From assembly GCA_026260175.1 (NCBI GenBank), contig JAKCWW010000596.1, positions 28,236 through 57,894 on the forward strand: a stretch of DNA of 29,659 nt, written 5' to 3'. The stretch is from Reticulitermes lucifugus (taxonomy: Eukaryota > Arthropoda > Insecta > Blattodea > Rhinotermitidae). Under the pieces are notes generated by a model. It did not search any database. It was not told the DNA's origin and was given only the letters and a program-made list of their open reading frames with translations. How positions within the stretch are numbered: position 1 is the first letter of the stretch; every line of letters begins with the position of its first letter. The position numbers were made by a program, and so were the translations under genes. Positions 19,069 to 28,380 of the stretch are shown piece by piece.

Positions 19069-19850
19069 CTGCGTGTTTAACACTTATAGGCATGTAATAA
19101 TGTGCAGTTAGTTGGTACAATAAATTGAATACACAGTCAGTACGTTGAAATAATTATCTTCTCATTTTATTTTTATCGTACTTGCCTATGGATTCAGTTC
19201 AGTGTCATTAAATGATCAAGTAATTCAATAACAGACCCTTTCGCACACAAATATTAACATATCGATATCTGTCCTGTCGGAGCACAGCTGCTTTAGACTT
19301 GTTTGCGAAACATTATCGAATACAAGTTGAAATGCTTTGATCATTGACCAACATATGGTAATCTGACGATTCTCAAGCATGCACTCTGATATTTTGTGCT
19401 TTCCGAGTTTAGTGTGTATAATTACTGGCGGCGGTTCCTCAGTAAATTTAGCACGGTCACTGATTATATAGACCAGTGCAATTTTGTATCAAGGCTATTT
19501 GATGTAATTCACAGAGGGTCGTTGGTTTATATTCCGTTATCAACTGTTGTACTCTACATATGTTAGCGTCCTACTGTATCAAATAAAGCGAAGGGGTTGC
19601 CAATAATTATCCTTTATTATACACCTAAAATGTAAAAGTTCACTGTCCCACGCCATGACGGCATTTAGGGTGAGTAGCCGTCATAGTTCCGAGGTTAAGA
19701 GTGGGTGCAATTTTATTATACGCCATGTACAAGAATAATAGTAGATGTTAATACAGACGGTTCCTTTTGAATGAATTTTCCGGGTTCCGACTTTGCGAAG
19801 AAAATATTAATGGCTTGATAGTTCGGACTGCTAAAATTAGCTATTGTATC
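19069..19850. other. Unclassified AT-rich DNA
   Basis: No element or exon recognised apart from a family-A-like TTCCGAGGTTAAGAGTGGGTG at 19687-19707, a possible SINE scrap. Confidence 0.4.
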
Positions 19851-20085
19851 CGATCCCGGTGGCTGTGCGGTCTAAGGCGTAGGTCTGCTGCCGCTCGATT
19901 GCTGGGATCGCGGGTTCGAATCCCGTTGAGGGCATGGATGTTCGTCTCTTGTGTTTGTTGTGTAGGTAGCGGCCTCTGCAAAGAGCTGATCACTTACTCA
20001 GAGGAGTCCTACCGAGTGTGCTTGTGTGTGATCTAGAAACCTCAAATATTAGGCGTTCTAGGCCCAATTTGGGCTGTTGCGTCAG
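19851..20085 (+). mobile_element. tRNA-derived SINE, family C, copy 1
   Basis: The first ~85 bases look like a tRNA with A box TGTGCGGTCTAAGGCG and B box GCGGGTTCGAATCCCG, resembling tRNA-Leu. The body has GGTAGCGGCCTCTGC, AGAGCTGATCACTTACTC, AGAGGAGTCCTACCGA, GTGTGTGATCT, GGCCCAATTTGGGC and ends GCTGTTGCGTCAG. The tRNA-like part shows no introns or terminal CCA and is followed by the SINE body, so it is not a functional tRNA gene. Confidence 0.85.
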
Positions 20086-20432
20086 AGAAAAGAAATTATT
20101 GCAACTAATAGAATGCGGGGATGAAAAAGTGTTATGTACCTACCATGTGGCGTGGCAAGAACAAGTTCTGTAACGACAAGACAACAATGCTTACCGAGTT
20201 CCCTCTGTTAACAGTTGTGCTGCTGCATGCCAGACCACAAGGACTTATAAAACTAATCGGAAATCATATCAGAACCACTGTCTCTTCACTCTTACAATTT
20301 CATAAATTGTCATGGCGCCATGGACAAACAGTTGTAATTAGCCAGCAACACATCAAGAAATACTTTATCAACCATCAATTGAATCTCGGGTAAAGGGATA
20401 CGTTTAGTTACACGGAAAGCGTTTTTTTCTCT
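20086..20432. other. Unclassified spacer
   Basis: Contains a 90-codon ORF (20121-20393, +) with no recognised motif. No repeat family identified. Confidence 0.35.
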
Positions 20433-20635
20433 GATGGCCCGACAGCACTTGTGGGCCTAGGCCTCCTCTATAAGGTTCCTCGACAACACTCAGTAAAACT
20501 GCTCTGGACAAGTGATCAGCCCGACGTAGATACCTCTACCTGACAACACACAACACTCATAAGAAAGATACATCCATGCCCTCGACGGGATTCGAACCTG
20601 CAATCCCAGCAAGCGAGCAGCCGTAGACCGACACC
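20433..20635 (-). mobile_element. tRNA-derived SINE, family C, copy 2, head truncated
   Basis: The complement shows CTCGCTTGCTGGGATTGC and AGGTTCGAATCCCGTCGAGG (B box), then ACAACACTCAGTAAAACTGC and GATCAGCCCGACG on the plus-strand view, and the GTGGGCCTAGGCC end. The A-box side is broken at about 20635. Confidence 0.75.
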
Positions 20636-21188
20636 AGAATACGGGGTTAATAGCTAACAAATTGGAAACAGAGTAGCGTGAACAGTTGATGGAAGGAGTA
20701 GCATAGTAGTTAGGTAATATTTCCGTGGTTAGAAGGACATTGACACGGATGCTGTGTTAATGGACATGAACAACACTCGTATAGTAGCCGGCACGAAACT
20801 GCGAGCTTGGCCTTCGTGCGTGAGTTTGATGAGCTGACGGACTAGAGAGAAGTTGAGAGTCGGTTAGTACCAGGCCTGCAAGTGCGAGCCGAAAGCACTG
20901 CTTAGCTCTTTAATTTAAGACTAAAATCCGTGGCCCAACGTTTCCAGATCAGGCAGTAACGCCATGCAGTGAATGAGGAGCTCGCACCTTGGCGCCACCA
21001 CTCACCACCCGGGCAGGGGCAATGTTTCAAAAGCGGTTCCACTTGGGTGGGTAAAATTCCGAGTACAGGGGAAGGACCTGGTGCAGAGCTTGGTTCCATC
21101 CTAGATTAAGTAAAGAGTGGCCCAGACATCAGTTAGCCGTAGTTAAGCGTACATTTTAGCACGCAGTTAGGTGACAGTTGAGCACGAG
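20636..21188. other. Unclassified; GC-rich island at 20.97-21.10 kb
   Basis: 20970-21100 is GC-rich (TTGGCGCCACCACTCACCA, CCCGGGCAGGGGC) with no matching family elsewhere in the window. The 65-codon minus ORF over it (20902-21099) is not convincing. It may be an unrelated repeat. Confidence 0.35.
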
Positions 21189-21430
21189 GTGGCGCAATTG
21201 CTTGAGGCACTATGCTACAAGCCAGAAGGTTGCGGTGTCATCGAAATTTGTCATTGACTTAATCCTTCCGGCAGCACTATGGCCCTGGGGTCGACTGAGA
21301 CTCTAACAGAAATGAGTAAATGTGGTAAAGGCGGCCGGTACTTAGGGCTGACAATCTTACCACCCTTATGTACCGATTGTCTTGAGATGTGGTAGCTTCA
21401 ACCTCCTGGAATCCTGAGGGCCTGTACAGG
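21189..21430 (+). mobile_element. SINE copy, family B, B box deleted
   Basis: GTGGCGCAATTGCTTGAGGC matches the head at 13866. AAGCCAGAAGGTTGCGGTGTC shows that the GGTTCGATTCCC stretch present at 13911 has been lost here. The body has CTTAATCCTTCCGGCAGC, CTATGGCCCTGGGGTCGAC, CTCTAACAGAAATGAGTA and GGTAAAGGCGGCCGG, and it ends GAGGGCCTGTACAGG. A copy without a B box should not be transcribed by Pol III. Confidence 0.7.
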
Positions 21431-21821
21431 GATTGATTTATATGAAATTTGGGCGAACAGTAAGACACTTAAGCAGTCTACATTTAATGTTGCACAGAAA
21501 TCACAATATTCGCAAATAATATGAATGTTCATGGTTACGAGGAGGCACCGTGACATATATATAGTACTTCCATCTACTTTACCTTTAACTCCATACGATA
21601 AAGTTGGGCTCACTGTAGCTACAGGCATGATAACCACTACAGAACCTCGCGCGAGCAAGGGTGGAGTAAGCCTGCGCATGCGTTTTTGTGCTCCTGTGAC
21701 ATCACACATGCTTGTAAGCATGATGAGCTAGCTGTAAGGCCAACTAGTCTGGTTTAATATGTTTCTTAACACACATCAAGAATTTAGAGTAATATGTATG
21801 AATTAAAATATACGTATTTTT
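21431..21821. other. Unclassified spacer
   Basis: Overlapping 107-codon (minus) and 68-codon (plus) ORFs have no motifs. Nothing else recognised. Confidence 0.35.
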
Positions 21822-22070
21822 GTGGAGCAACTGTCCGAGGCGGGCCTAAGCTGTCTCATTTTTTAGGTAGATAACATACAGTCAGACACACAAGCACACC
21901 TCGAAGGACATTTCTGAAAGAATGGTGGGCCTGTCACAGAGGCCGCTACCTACACAACAAGCAACAAACACGAGACAAACATCCATACCCTCAACGGGAT
22001 TCGAAACCGCGATCCCAGCAATCGAGAGGCAGCAGACCTACGCCTAAGACCGCACGGCCACCGGGATCGG
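21822..22070 (-). mobile_element. tRNA-derived SINE, family C, copy 3
   Basis: On the minus strand: CGATCCCGGTGGCCGTGCGG, TCTTAGGCGTAGGTCTGC, GCGGTTTCGAATCCCG, then the GTGTAGGTAGCGGCCTCTG body. The head is very close to copy 1. The B box has GTTTCGAATCC in place of GGTTCGAATCC. Confidence 0.85.
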
Positions 22071-22806
22071 CACGAATTAATAATTAAACAACTGTACTTT
22101 CTTTCCTTCATATGAAGTCAGTGTGAATAATTTAGTCCCTAAAATTATTTAAATTACTTATTTCCTCCCGAGGTTCTCTGTTCTGAATTATTGGCCTGCG
22201 CGTAAAAATTATTACCCTTCTGCCCAACAACGTAACTGCAACGTTTCTTCCCGGAGAAGGAAATGTGTTTGTGAGTCGCCACCGCAGATAAACGACGGCG
22301 TTCCGAACAGTCGGCTCCCACGCAGTGCGGCCGACGCTGAACTTCCATTGATACGCGTCACCCACTGCGACCTTGACGCTAAAGTACGGACATTTCTGCG
22401 AGTTCTGCTTCTCTAAGACGAAGTTTCAATTCGAACAACAAAAGAAAATCAGTGGCAATGCTACTTAGAGCTCTGTGTTTGTGATTCTTGAATCAAATCT
22501 CCTGAAGAAAAAAATGTAACAGAGATTCACAACGAAAATAAACAAAGAAAAATAAATGTTATAAAATAAGGATAGTAACAATAATTGCAACACAGATATT
22601 GCCAATTATTATCACCGTAGTTAAATTTGGTTGTGTGATGAATGATAGACAAGGACATTGCAAGAATTCCGTAGGTTATGTCTGCAATGTTGCACGTCAG
22701 ACACATGCATATGTATTACAAGAACTGTAGTTTGAATAATAGCGGTTATACAAGTCGTGCATCTGTAACAAAAACTGACTCTTCTTTGCAGACTACAGCC
22801 TTTATG
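22071..22806. other. Unclassified DNA
   Basis: 22200-22400 is CpG-richer (CGTAACTGCAACG, GCAGTGCGGCCGACGC) with short minus ORFs (22132-22365) lacking motifs. The rest is AT-rich. Confidence 0.35.
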
Positions 22807-23055
22807 TGTGGCGCAACAGCTCTACTCGGGCCTAGGCCGCCTCATTGTTGAGATTTCGAGATCACATACACAGACACAACAATCGGTAGGACTCCTCTAG
22901 ACGAGTGATCAGCCCGACGCAGAGACCTCTACCTGACAACACACAACATTCACAAGAGACAGACATCCATGCAGCCGGCGCGATTCGAGCCCGCAATCCC
23001 AGCAAGCGAGCGGCCGCAGACCTACGTCTTAGGCTGCGCGGCCATTGGGATCGAC
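22807..23055 (-). mobile_element. tRNA-derived SINE, family C, copy 4
   Basis: On the minus strand: GATCCCAATGGCCGCGCAGC, CTAAGACGTAGGTCTGC, GCGGGCTCGAATCGCG (mutated B box), GTCAGGTAGAGGTCTCTGC, GGGCTGATCACTCGTC, TAGAGGAGTCCTACCGA, GGCGGCCTAGGCC and the end GCTGTTGCGCCAC. Confidence 0.85.
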
Positions 23056-23299
23056 CGCATTTCCCACATACCCGTTAAAAATTCAAGGGAAAATATATTA
23101 ATTTTAACTATTACGTGCTTCTTATTGTTATCAGAATGAACAGAAATTACTTGTCACACCTTAAAACTAAAAAGTGGTAATAGGAATGCAGTTATACCAT
23201 TAAGCAAATTGTGACATTCACTGAGACGATTTTAACGAAGCTCACAAATGCTCAAGGCATTCAGCGTAGATCATCTTTTATCCAGGTGGGGCAAAAACT
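23056..23299. other. Unclassified AT-rich DNA
   Basis: Nothing recognised. Confidence 0.4.
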
Positions 23300-23830
23300 G
23301 TCGAAAATATGAACAGATTAATTAACGCCCTTACGTAAAGCGTGGTCTCCACTGTACGGCTTGTCGTGAAAAACTTTGATTGATTAATGGCATTACGTGT
23401 GCGTCTCAAGTACCGAATTTCATCTGAATCGGGTAAAAAATCGGGATATTATAGGTAGAAACTCATTTAGGACCATAGCTGGAACTCGTAACTACCCGAA
23501 ATCGTTCAGTGCAGATCCCGAGTTCCGAACGTAACATACGTCGGCTAAGACATGCAGTACTATGGCACAAATTTACTTACTCTCCCAAGTAATGTACGGC
23601 TCCTTACGTACGGATTTTACAGAAACTCATATTCCCTAAGCGACATTCCATCTGGATCTGCAACACCGAATTTCACAAAACTCGGCCAAGAATTGTGGAA
23701 ATTGCGGGTAAAAACACCCATATACCCTTAAGTAAAATGTGGACTGCACGGATTTCCATCAAACTCATAACTGCTGACTGTTGTTAAGTGTAGATATTGC
23801 GCAGCGAATATCTCGTAAATCAGAGAGAGT
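23300..23830. repeat. Degenerate ~140-bp repeat, 3-4 units
   Basis: ACCGAATTTCAT (about 23413), ACCGAATTTCAC (about 23666) and GCGAATATCTCGT (about 23806) occupy equivalent positions. So do TTGTCGTGAAAAACTTTGAT (about 23363), GGATTTTACAGAAACTCAT (about 23610) and GGATTTCCATCAAACTCAT (about 23749). Intervals of about 250 and 140 suggest one extra, more decayed unit between 23480 and 23600. Confidence 0.55.
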
Positions 23831-23975
23831 AAAACCCACGGAGCGTGAAGCTGATCACTCACATCCATCTAATTTCAAGGCTAAGCATGCGTGTTCTATA
23901 TCTCCACTCCCCATATACATTTACAGCGTCGTGTTTAGTTAAGAATACTAGCAACTTTACTTTACCTCTTATGGA
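23831..23975 (+). mobile_element. SINE 3' fragment, family A
   Basis: AAACCCACGGAGCGTGAAGC, TGATCACTCACATCCATCT, CAAGGCTAAGCATGCGTG, CTATATCTCCACTCCCCATA, then AACTTTACTTTACC. This is the 3' half only. Confidence 0.6.
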
Positions 23976-25424
23976 ATGATGCGGTCGTAATATTTGCTGG
24001 TACTATTTCAGGGTCCAAGGTAGAATTGGTTAAAGCACGAAATAATTTCGGGGCCTTGTTGCGAATTTTGGCTCACGTGTTAGCTACTCGCCCGGCGGGA
24101 ATAACTGTTCTGAATTTCATCCCTCATCTTTCAACCCTTCCTTATTTCTTCTTCCGTTTCGTACCTCTATCTCCTTCTCACTTCCAACACCTTGTACTTT
24201 CCGCCGTATTGTTTTTCTCTTCACTTCCTTTTCTCTCTCCCTTACCTTACGTTTCCGCACATATTACTCAAAGGATTTCTGGAAGAAATGAAATTGTGTG
24301 CAAGTATGTAATCACGTGTCGATGTTGTTTGCCATTAGCACCATCTACCTGCCACTGAGAGAATCTGTATACTGTGTGACAGCAATGTATAATACCACAA
24401 CGTCTTCCCCGAAGTCAGCGTCATCTGTGAACATAAACATGTAACAAACTGGTTTTTATGTATAATGTAACATAATGCCAATACTTTACTGCCGCAAAAT
24501 GGTGTCCAGTGGCGAGATCTGGTATTAACGGAAAATAGAGGGTTCATTGCCATAGGGCTCTGACGATGATGTATCATATTCCAAATCAATCTCCTTTTTT
24601 TTTTTTTTGGACTTTATCTGCCGTCCACTCATCAGTAAAACACGATGTTTCGGAAGCTGACTCTGTTTCACTTTCCAGATGCGGAAAACCCTCAGAAGAA
24701 AATGTTCTCAGTCACTGGGCCTATTATCTGAGAATAGTTGTCTAGTATTTTGTATGCTAATATGTGATATAACAATACTATTAAGTTATAAATATCAGTT
24801 TACTGTCAGCTCTCGTAACAACACAAGACAGTCCATAATTCAGGCCACGGAATTCCAATGAAAGGTGATTGAAAGCTTTCCAAACTACGTAGTTTGTCTA
24901 TTTTTATATTCCCCTTCTAGTTTTTCCAATATTATCCTGCTAACTAGATTAAGAGAATGTATTTAAAGCGTGATCTTCTGCAATGTGACGTCATATAAAG
25001 AGGAGAGAAAAGTACTTAATCGACGGCGCTGTTGACTGGTAAAGTAACGTAGCGTCTATGATATCTGCATAAGAGAATGGAGCATTGGAGGAATGATACC
25101 AAGAGGAGAAAAATTGAAGAACTCTGAGAAACCCCTGTCGAAATGCTAATTTTTCCACCACAAATCCTACATGAACTGGTCTGGGGTCCGATGGATAGGT
25201 ACCACCGTTTCGGAGAAAACTACTGCCTTTATGTTCAGCCTGTTTCACGCTTATAATCTGAAGTTAGTGGCAGCAGATTTATCAGAAAAGCTGTAATCTA
25301 CTTAACAAACTGCGCAGCATCAAGCCACAGACTATCGGAATGTTGACATTCACTGCCATAACAGCCCCAGATCATTTCGAATGTTCTACTTGGTGCTGGC
25401 GACTTCGAAAAGTAAAGCTGTCAT
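23976..25424. other. Unclassified; pyrimidine-rich tract and A-tailed retroposed end
   Basis: 24112-24262 is strongly C/T-rich on the plus strand; the 110-codon ORF over it (24026-24358) has composition-driven Ser/Phe/Leu content and no motif. A T14 run at 24595-24608 directly precedes GGACTTTATCTGCCGTCC, which looks like the A tail of a retroposed element lying on the minus strand to its right (about 24595-24720), family unknown. Confidence 0.4.
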
Positions 25425-25690
25425 CAGATGGTGGTTTACGTAAGTGACAAAGTTGCCCCTCTGCACGCAATGAAGGTATATTGGGGAGTGGAGGTGCAGC
25501 TACACTTACACTTAATCTTGGCATTAGGTGGAGAAGAATTTTCAGCTTCACGCCTCTGGTACCCACTACATAGGCGGCTGAGTGGGCCCCAGAGCCGGTA
25601 TAGATATTTCCGAGAAGAGAAAAGTCTCTTGTTTTACCGGAGATCTGACCAAGATTACTTAGTTGTCCAGCCCGTAGCCTAGTCATTATG
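25425..25690 (-). mobile_element. SINE copy, family A
   Basis: On the minus strand: ATGACTAGGCTACGGGCTGG, CTTTTCTCTTCTCGG, TACCGGCTCTGGGGCCC, CTCAGCCGCCTATGTAG, GGTACCAGAGGCGTGAAGC, TCCACCTAATGCCAAG and CTGCACCTCCACTCCCC. The minus and plus ORFs across it are by-products. Confidence 0.7.
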
Positions 25691-25794
25691 CTGACTGAAG
25701 TATCCTAGCTTACCTGTGCCTGGATCATTGATCTTGACAACAGTTTGTTGATAACAGTAACACAGTATCTTAAGTCGGAAATAGTTACTAAAAA

Positions 25795-26025
25795 TAGAAA
25801 TTTTAGGCTTAGACATAAATCGGAGGATGATATTAAAATGGATCTTTAAGCAGAAGAGTATGTGTTTGTGGATTTATTCAACTGCCTTAGCACAGAATCT
25901 CTGGCTCTTTCACTGTAGTGAACTTTGCAATTATATCAAATACAGGAAATTTACGGATCAACTAATCAACTCCAAGCTTCTGCCCTGCTCTTGGAGTAAG
26001 TTACTTTGTTTATTTATAGTTCATT
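25795..26025 (+). pseudogene. LINE 3' end fragment
   Basis: Read on the plus strand it gives MILKWIFKQKS, LWIYSTALAQNLWLF and KFTDQLINSKLLPCSW. This parallels the 3' tail of the minus-strand LINE at 7.33-7.6 kb (the IIIKWIFEK-like, WIDLA-like and EFLDQLxNxxLLKKxSAPWS-like stretches). Stops and substitutions are present. It is the last ~75 codons of the same broad LINE group. Confidence 0.5.
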
Positions 26026-26104
26026 TAACAACGCTGTAAATACCTCAGACTATTAGTACCGGAAAAGTGAGTTGATACAGCGGATGGTACTGCCGTGCAT
26101 GTAT

Positions 26105-26480
26105 TCCAAACCGTCACTCCTTACGTACTGTGGCTTGTAACATTTCCGCAGCTTCATCGAAAGTGAGTCCTCCAACGAGTGCGATCCAGTGCAATACCTT
26201 CTGTCTTCCTTAAGGCCATCCAGTACGTTCTTACGTCTTCTTCCTTGTCTTCCCGTCATTCGTATCCTTCCCTCTACCTTCCCTTCAATAACATGTGTTT
26301 AGAAGGCAGTTTCTACGCAAGATGTGACCAATCCAGTCAGCCTTCCTTCGTTTTATTGTATTTAGGATATTCTTCTCCTCCTTGACTCTGTGTAATACTT
26401 AATTTTTCACACGCTTGGTCCAACTGATCTTCTCAATTTCTTCCCCAGCACCACATTTCAAAATTTTCAGAGTAGTTATA
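26105..26480 (-). pseudogene. LINE reverse-transcriptase C-terminal fragment
   Basis: On the minus strand: an EEYPKYNKTKEG stretch followed by LDWSHLA (family form: RKxNWIGHILR), KLPSKHMLLKGR (family: NCLLKxVIEGK), RMTGRQGRRRKNVLDGLKE (family: xxTGRRGRRRKxLLDDLKE) and SHSLEDSLS/ALDRTRW-like residues (family: ALDRTxWRxRFG). The MTGRQGRRRK stretch is the clearest diagnostic. In-frame stops and frame changes mark it as dead. It belongs to a different LINE subgroup from the copy at 7.33-7.96 kb. Confidence 0.75.
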
Positions 26481-26524
26481 TTTTACCATGTGTCCGAGTT
26501 TCAGCGTGTAGAAATCCATGCGCT

Positions 26525-26527
<3 letters not shown>

Positions 26528-26570
<43 letters not shown>
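26528..26570. repeat. (AC)n microsatellite, ~21 units
   Basis: Uninterrupted AC dinucleotides over 43 bases. Confidence 0.99.
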
Positions 26571-26574
<4 letters not shown>

Positions 26575-26641
26575 ATCGGCAATAATCTGACAAAGGACAA
26601 ACACTAGTCACTTGATGGTGTCCAAGAAGAAAAGAAATAAG

Positions 26642-26704
26642 GTGATGATGATGATGACGACAACGATGACGAAGAAGAAGACGAAGATGATGTTGATGAT
26701 CAAA
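26642..26704. repeat. (GAT/GAC/GAA)n compound trinucleotide repeat
   Basis: Runs GATGATGATGATGACGAC, GAAGAAGAAGACGAAGATG and TTGATGATC. In one frame it would code for Asp/Glu only, but the frame closes soon after on both sides. Confidence 0.9.
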
Positions 26705-26879
26705 GGGAAGGAACAGAGAAAAGGGGAAAGATATAGATGATTATACGTGGAATTAAATCACGTGACATGTATACACTTTGTAATTCATAAAGGACTGAAA
26801 CAATTCACGTTAGCAAGAGGTGTGATGTAATAACGTGTCGGTTCGAGCAGCCCTGTCGTGTGCAGAAACAGAAGACAGT

Positions 26880-26950
26880 CACTATGCGCAGTGGGAAGCG
26901 TAACCATGGCAACAAACATGTAACAGCGAACGCAGGACATTAAATTAGAC
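26880..26950 (+). promoter_or_regulatory. Candidate X-box with NRF1-like half site
   Basis: GTAACCATGGCAAC at 26900-26913 is a full match to the RFX/DAF-19 X-box consensus GTHNYYATRRNAAC. TATGCGCAGTG at 26884-26894 resembles an NRF1 half site. No convincing coding exon follows within 250 bases: the next stretch (27094-27165) is repeat-like. Confidence 0.3.
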
Positions 26951-27093
26951 GTCTTGAATTTTCAGGTGGCTGCTTGTTTTATGGTGTGTGCGCTACGACA
27001 CAAATTTGTGCCCGCATTACACTTTAGTTACTCGTATACGAACATTAGCAAACCAATGACGGCGGAATTAAAGTCGAGAGCACTGAGGAAAGG

Positions 27094-27165
27094 AGATTTG
27101 CAATTTGAGGTTCTCACAGTGTTGTTGCTGAAGATTCGCCTCTTATGGATTATGATGTCTTGACG
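27094..27165 (+). mobile_element. Short dispersed-repeat fragment
   Basis: Reads LQFEVLTVLLLKIRLLW, a translation I recall as recurring in many repeats of insect genomes (typical form FEVLTxVLLKIQVFWD). Recognition is from memory. The element type is unknown. Confidence 0.35.
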
Positions 27166-27249
27166 ACTAATAAATACTTTTCGGAATAAATTTAGTGTCC
27201 CAGCAGCAAGCTCCTCAGAAACGTCGATAACTTTGCAATTGAAATATGC

Positions 27250-27580
27250 TAGGTTCTTAGCAGTGGGCTAAGGAGAATATTTGGATCAGACAGGAAGTAA
27301 GGGGAGGGTGGAGAGAATTCCATAATGAAAGGTTTAATAATCTGAATGCTAATGAAATCAAGCAAGATGAGGTGTGTGAACATGTAACAGGCATAGGAAA
27401 GATAAAATACAAGAACAAAATTTTGCGAACATCTTTTAACGGAAGAGATCACCTGAAAGATTTAGGTGTATATGAGAAGATAATATTAAAATGGATCATT
27501 AGGAAATAGGGCTAGAGGTTGTGCACGCTGGCGGATACGTTAGTGAACGCTGGATTTCATAAAAGACGCGGAATTTTTGA
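27250..27580 (+). pseudogene. LINE C-terminal fragment with stops
   Basis: Plus-strand pieces in order: GLRRIFGSDRK (family: VLRRIFGPKRD), GEGGENSIMKG, HVTGIGKIKYKN (family: HVARMGEKRNAY), GRDHLKDLGVYEKIILKWI (family: GRDHLxDLGVDxxIILxWI) and DTLVNAGFHKRRGIF (family: GFHKMRGIS-like tail). At least two frame interruptions lie between them, so the copy is dead. It is the same broad group as 7.33-7.96 kb, in opposite orientation. Confidence 0.7.
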
Positions 27581-27889
27581 GTAACGGAATGAATATTAGG
27601 TTTTAAAGAATTATGTAAATAATGATTAAGCTCCCACTGTTTTGCAGTCGAGCGAGAACAAGGCTGTACCTGCGCCATTGGCTTGCACCAACAGGAAGTG
27701 TGCCGCTTTACTTGTGTGTAACAGAATATGACAAACATACCCGCTGCGGACGCGAACAGAAAGCAGCGGATGAAATTAGCTCTGTTCGGTATAAATCCGC
27801 TTCAACGAAGACACGCATATTACCGCACACAGCCTTTCTATTTGTGTGAAAGGACGGGGTTGAGAAAACAGAGGGGGATATACAAATTT
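27581..27889. other. Unclassified DNA upstream of candidate gene
   Basis: A CCATTGG (inverted CCAAT) is at about 27675. Overlapping ORFs of 66-79 codons on both strands have no motifs. Confidence 0.35.
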
Positions 27890-28192
27890 CACGCCCTGTG
27901 AATCTCAATTGTTATCTGCCTCGGTGCTGCCCTCTGATGGCGTCGTATCATTTATGCGCCGACGCTTTAACTTCGAGATATCGGGGAGGGGTTAGTTTTC
28001 CAGAGTTAACGAAATACACAGGCAGTCTGGGCGGGAGGGCGGATGGTCAGGACAGTGCCGGCCTGATTACATGGCCAAGGGTCAATAAAATAACCCAAAA
28101 TTAGTGCGTGAGTTCATTGGTTATTGGTAGCAGAAGAAAAAGAAGACGACAAAGGCGACGTCACGAAGAAACGACGGTGTTTGTTTGGTCAG
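27890..28192 (+). promoter_or_regulatory. Candidate promoter of the signal-peptide exon
   Basis: From left to right: a CTCF-like core on the minus strand (CCATCAGAGGGC, within 27926-27942), a GC box GGGCGGGAGGGCGG at about 28029-28042, two inverted CCAAT boxes ATTGG at 28116-28120 and 28123-28127, a CRE-like GACGTCAC at 28157-28164, and an arthropod initiator match TCAGTG at 28189-28194. CpG density is clearly higher than in the neighbouring 2 kb. I see no TATA box at the expected place. The start site near 28191 is inferred. Confidence 0.45.
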
Positions 28193-28298
28193 TGGCAGTG
28201 TGGGTAGTGACGGAGGGAAATGCGGGGTGTGTGTCGCAAAGAATGCGAATTGTTTCGCTGTTATTTTGCCGACGGTGAGAAAAACGACAACAATGTGA

Positions 28299-28380
28299 AT
28301 GTGGCGATTACATGTGTCCGTCTTCTCCTTCCTCCTGCTAGCCTTCTGCTTCAGCTGCAGGACGAATCGCACTGATCAAG
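28299..28380 (+). CDS. Candidate first coding exon encoding a signal peptide
   Basis: The ATG at 28299 opens MWRL followed by HVSVFSFLLLAFCFS, then a polar stretch CRTNRTDQ. A short N-terminal Arg/His region, a hydrophobic core of about 14 residues and small/polar residues after it make a classical secretory signal peptide. NRT is a possible N-glycosylation site just after the likely cleavage region. The exon ends at CAAG|GTAAAG (donor GT 28381-28382) after 27 full codons plus one base, i.e. phase 1, a common phase for introns just after signal peptides. A minimal ATGTGA start-stop uORF sits at 28293-28298 and touches the ATG. A competing 51-codon ORF begins at 28220 (MRGVCRKECE) in another frame. 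The mature protein is not in the window, so the family is unknown. If the donor is ignored the frame stops about 12 codons later. Confidence 0.45.

Noticed and set aside
19857..19936. Possible functional tRNA-Leu gene
   Set aside because: A and B boxes are present, but the sequence continues into a repeated SINE body found in three other copies. I could not pair a proper acceptor stem.
24026..24358. 110-codon plus ORF as a gene
   Set aside because: It overlies a pyrimidine-rich tract, and the Ser/Phe/Leu-rich product reflects base composition. There is no motif, promoter or splice context.
24609..24670. Ninth hammerhead-like motif (minus strand CTGATGAG and CCGAAAC both present)
   Set aside because: The blocks are in permuted order and I could not pair a stem II between them.
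26642..26704. Acidic Asp/Glu-rich protein segment
   Set aside because: It is a GAT/GAC/GAA microsatellite whose frame closes shortly on both sides.
28121..28372. 83-codon minus ORF as the gene at this locus
   Set aside because: Antisense to the candidate exon. The Phe/Pro-rich product mirrors the GA-rich plus-strand leader, and it has no promoter or splice support on that strand.
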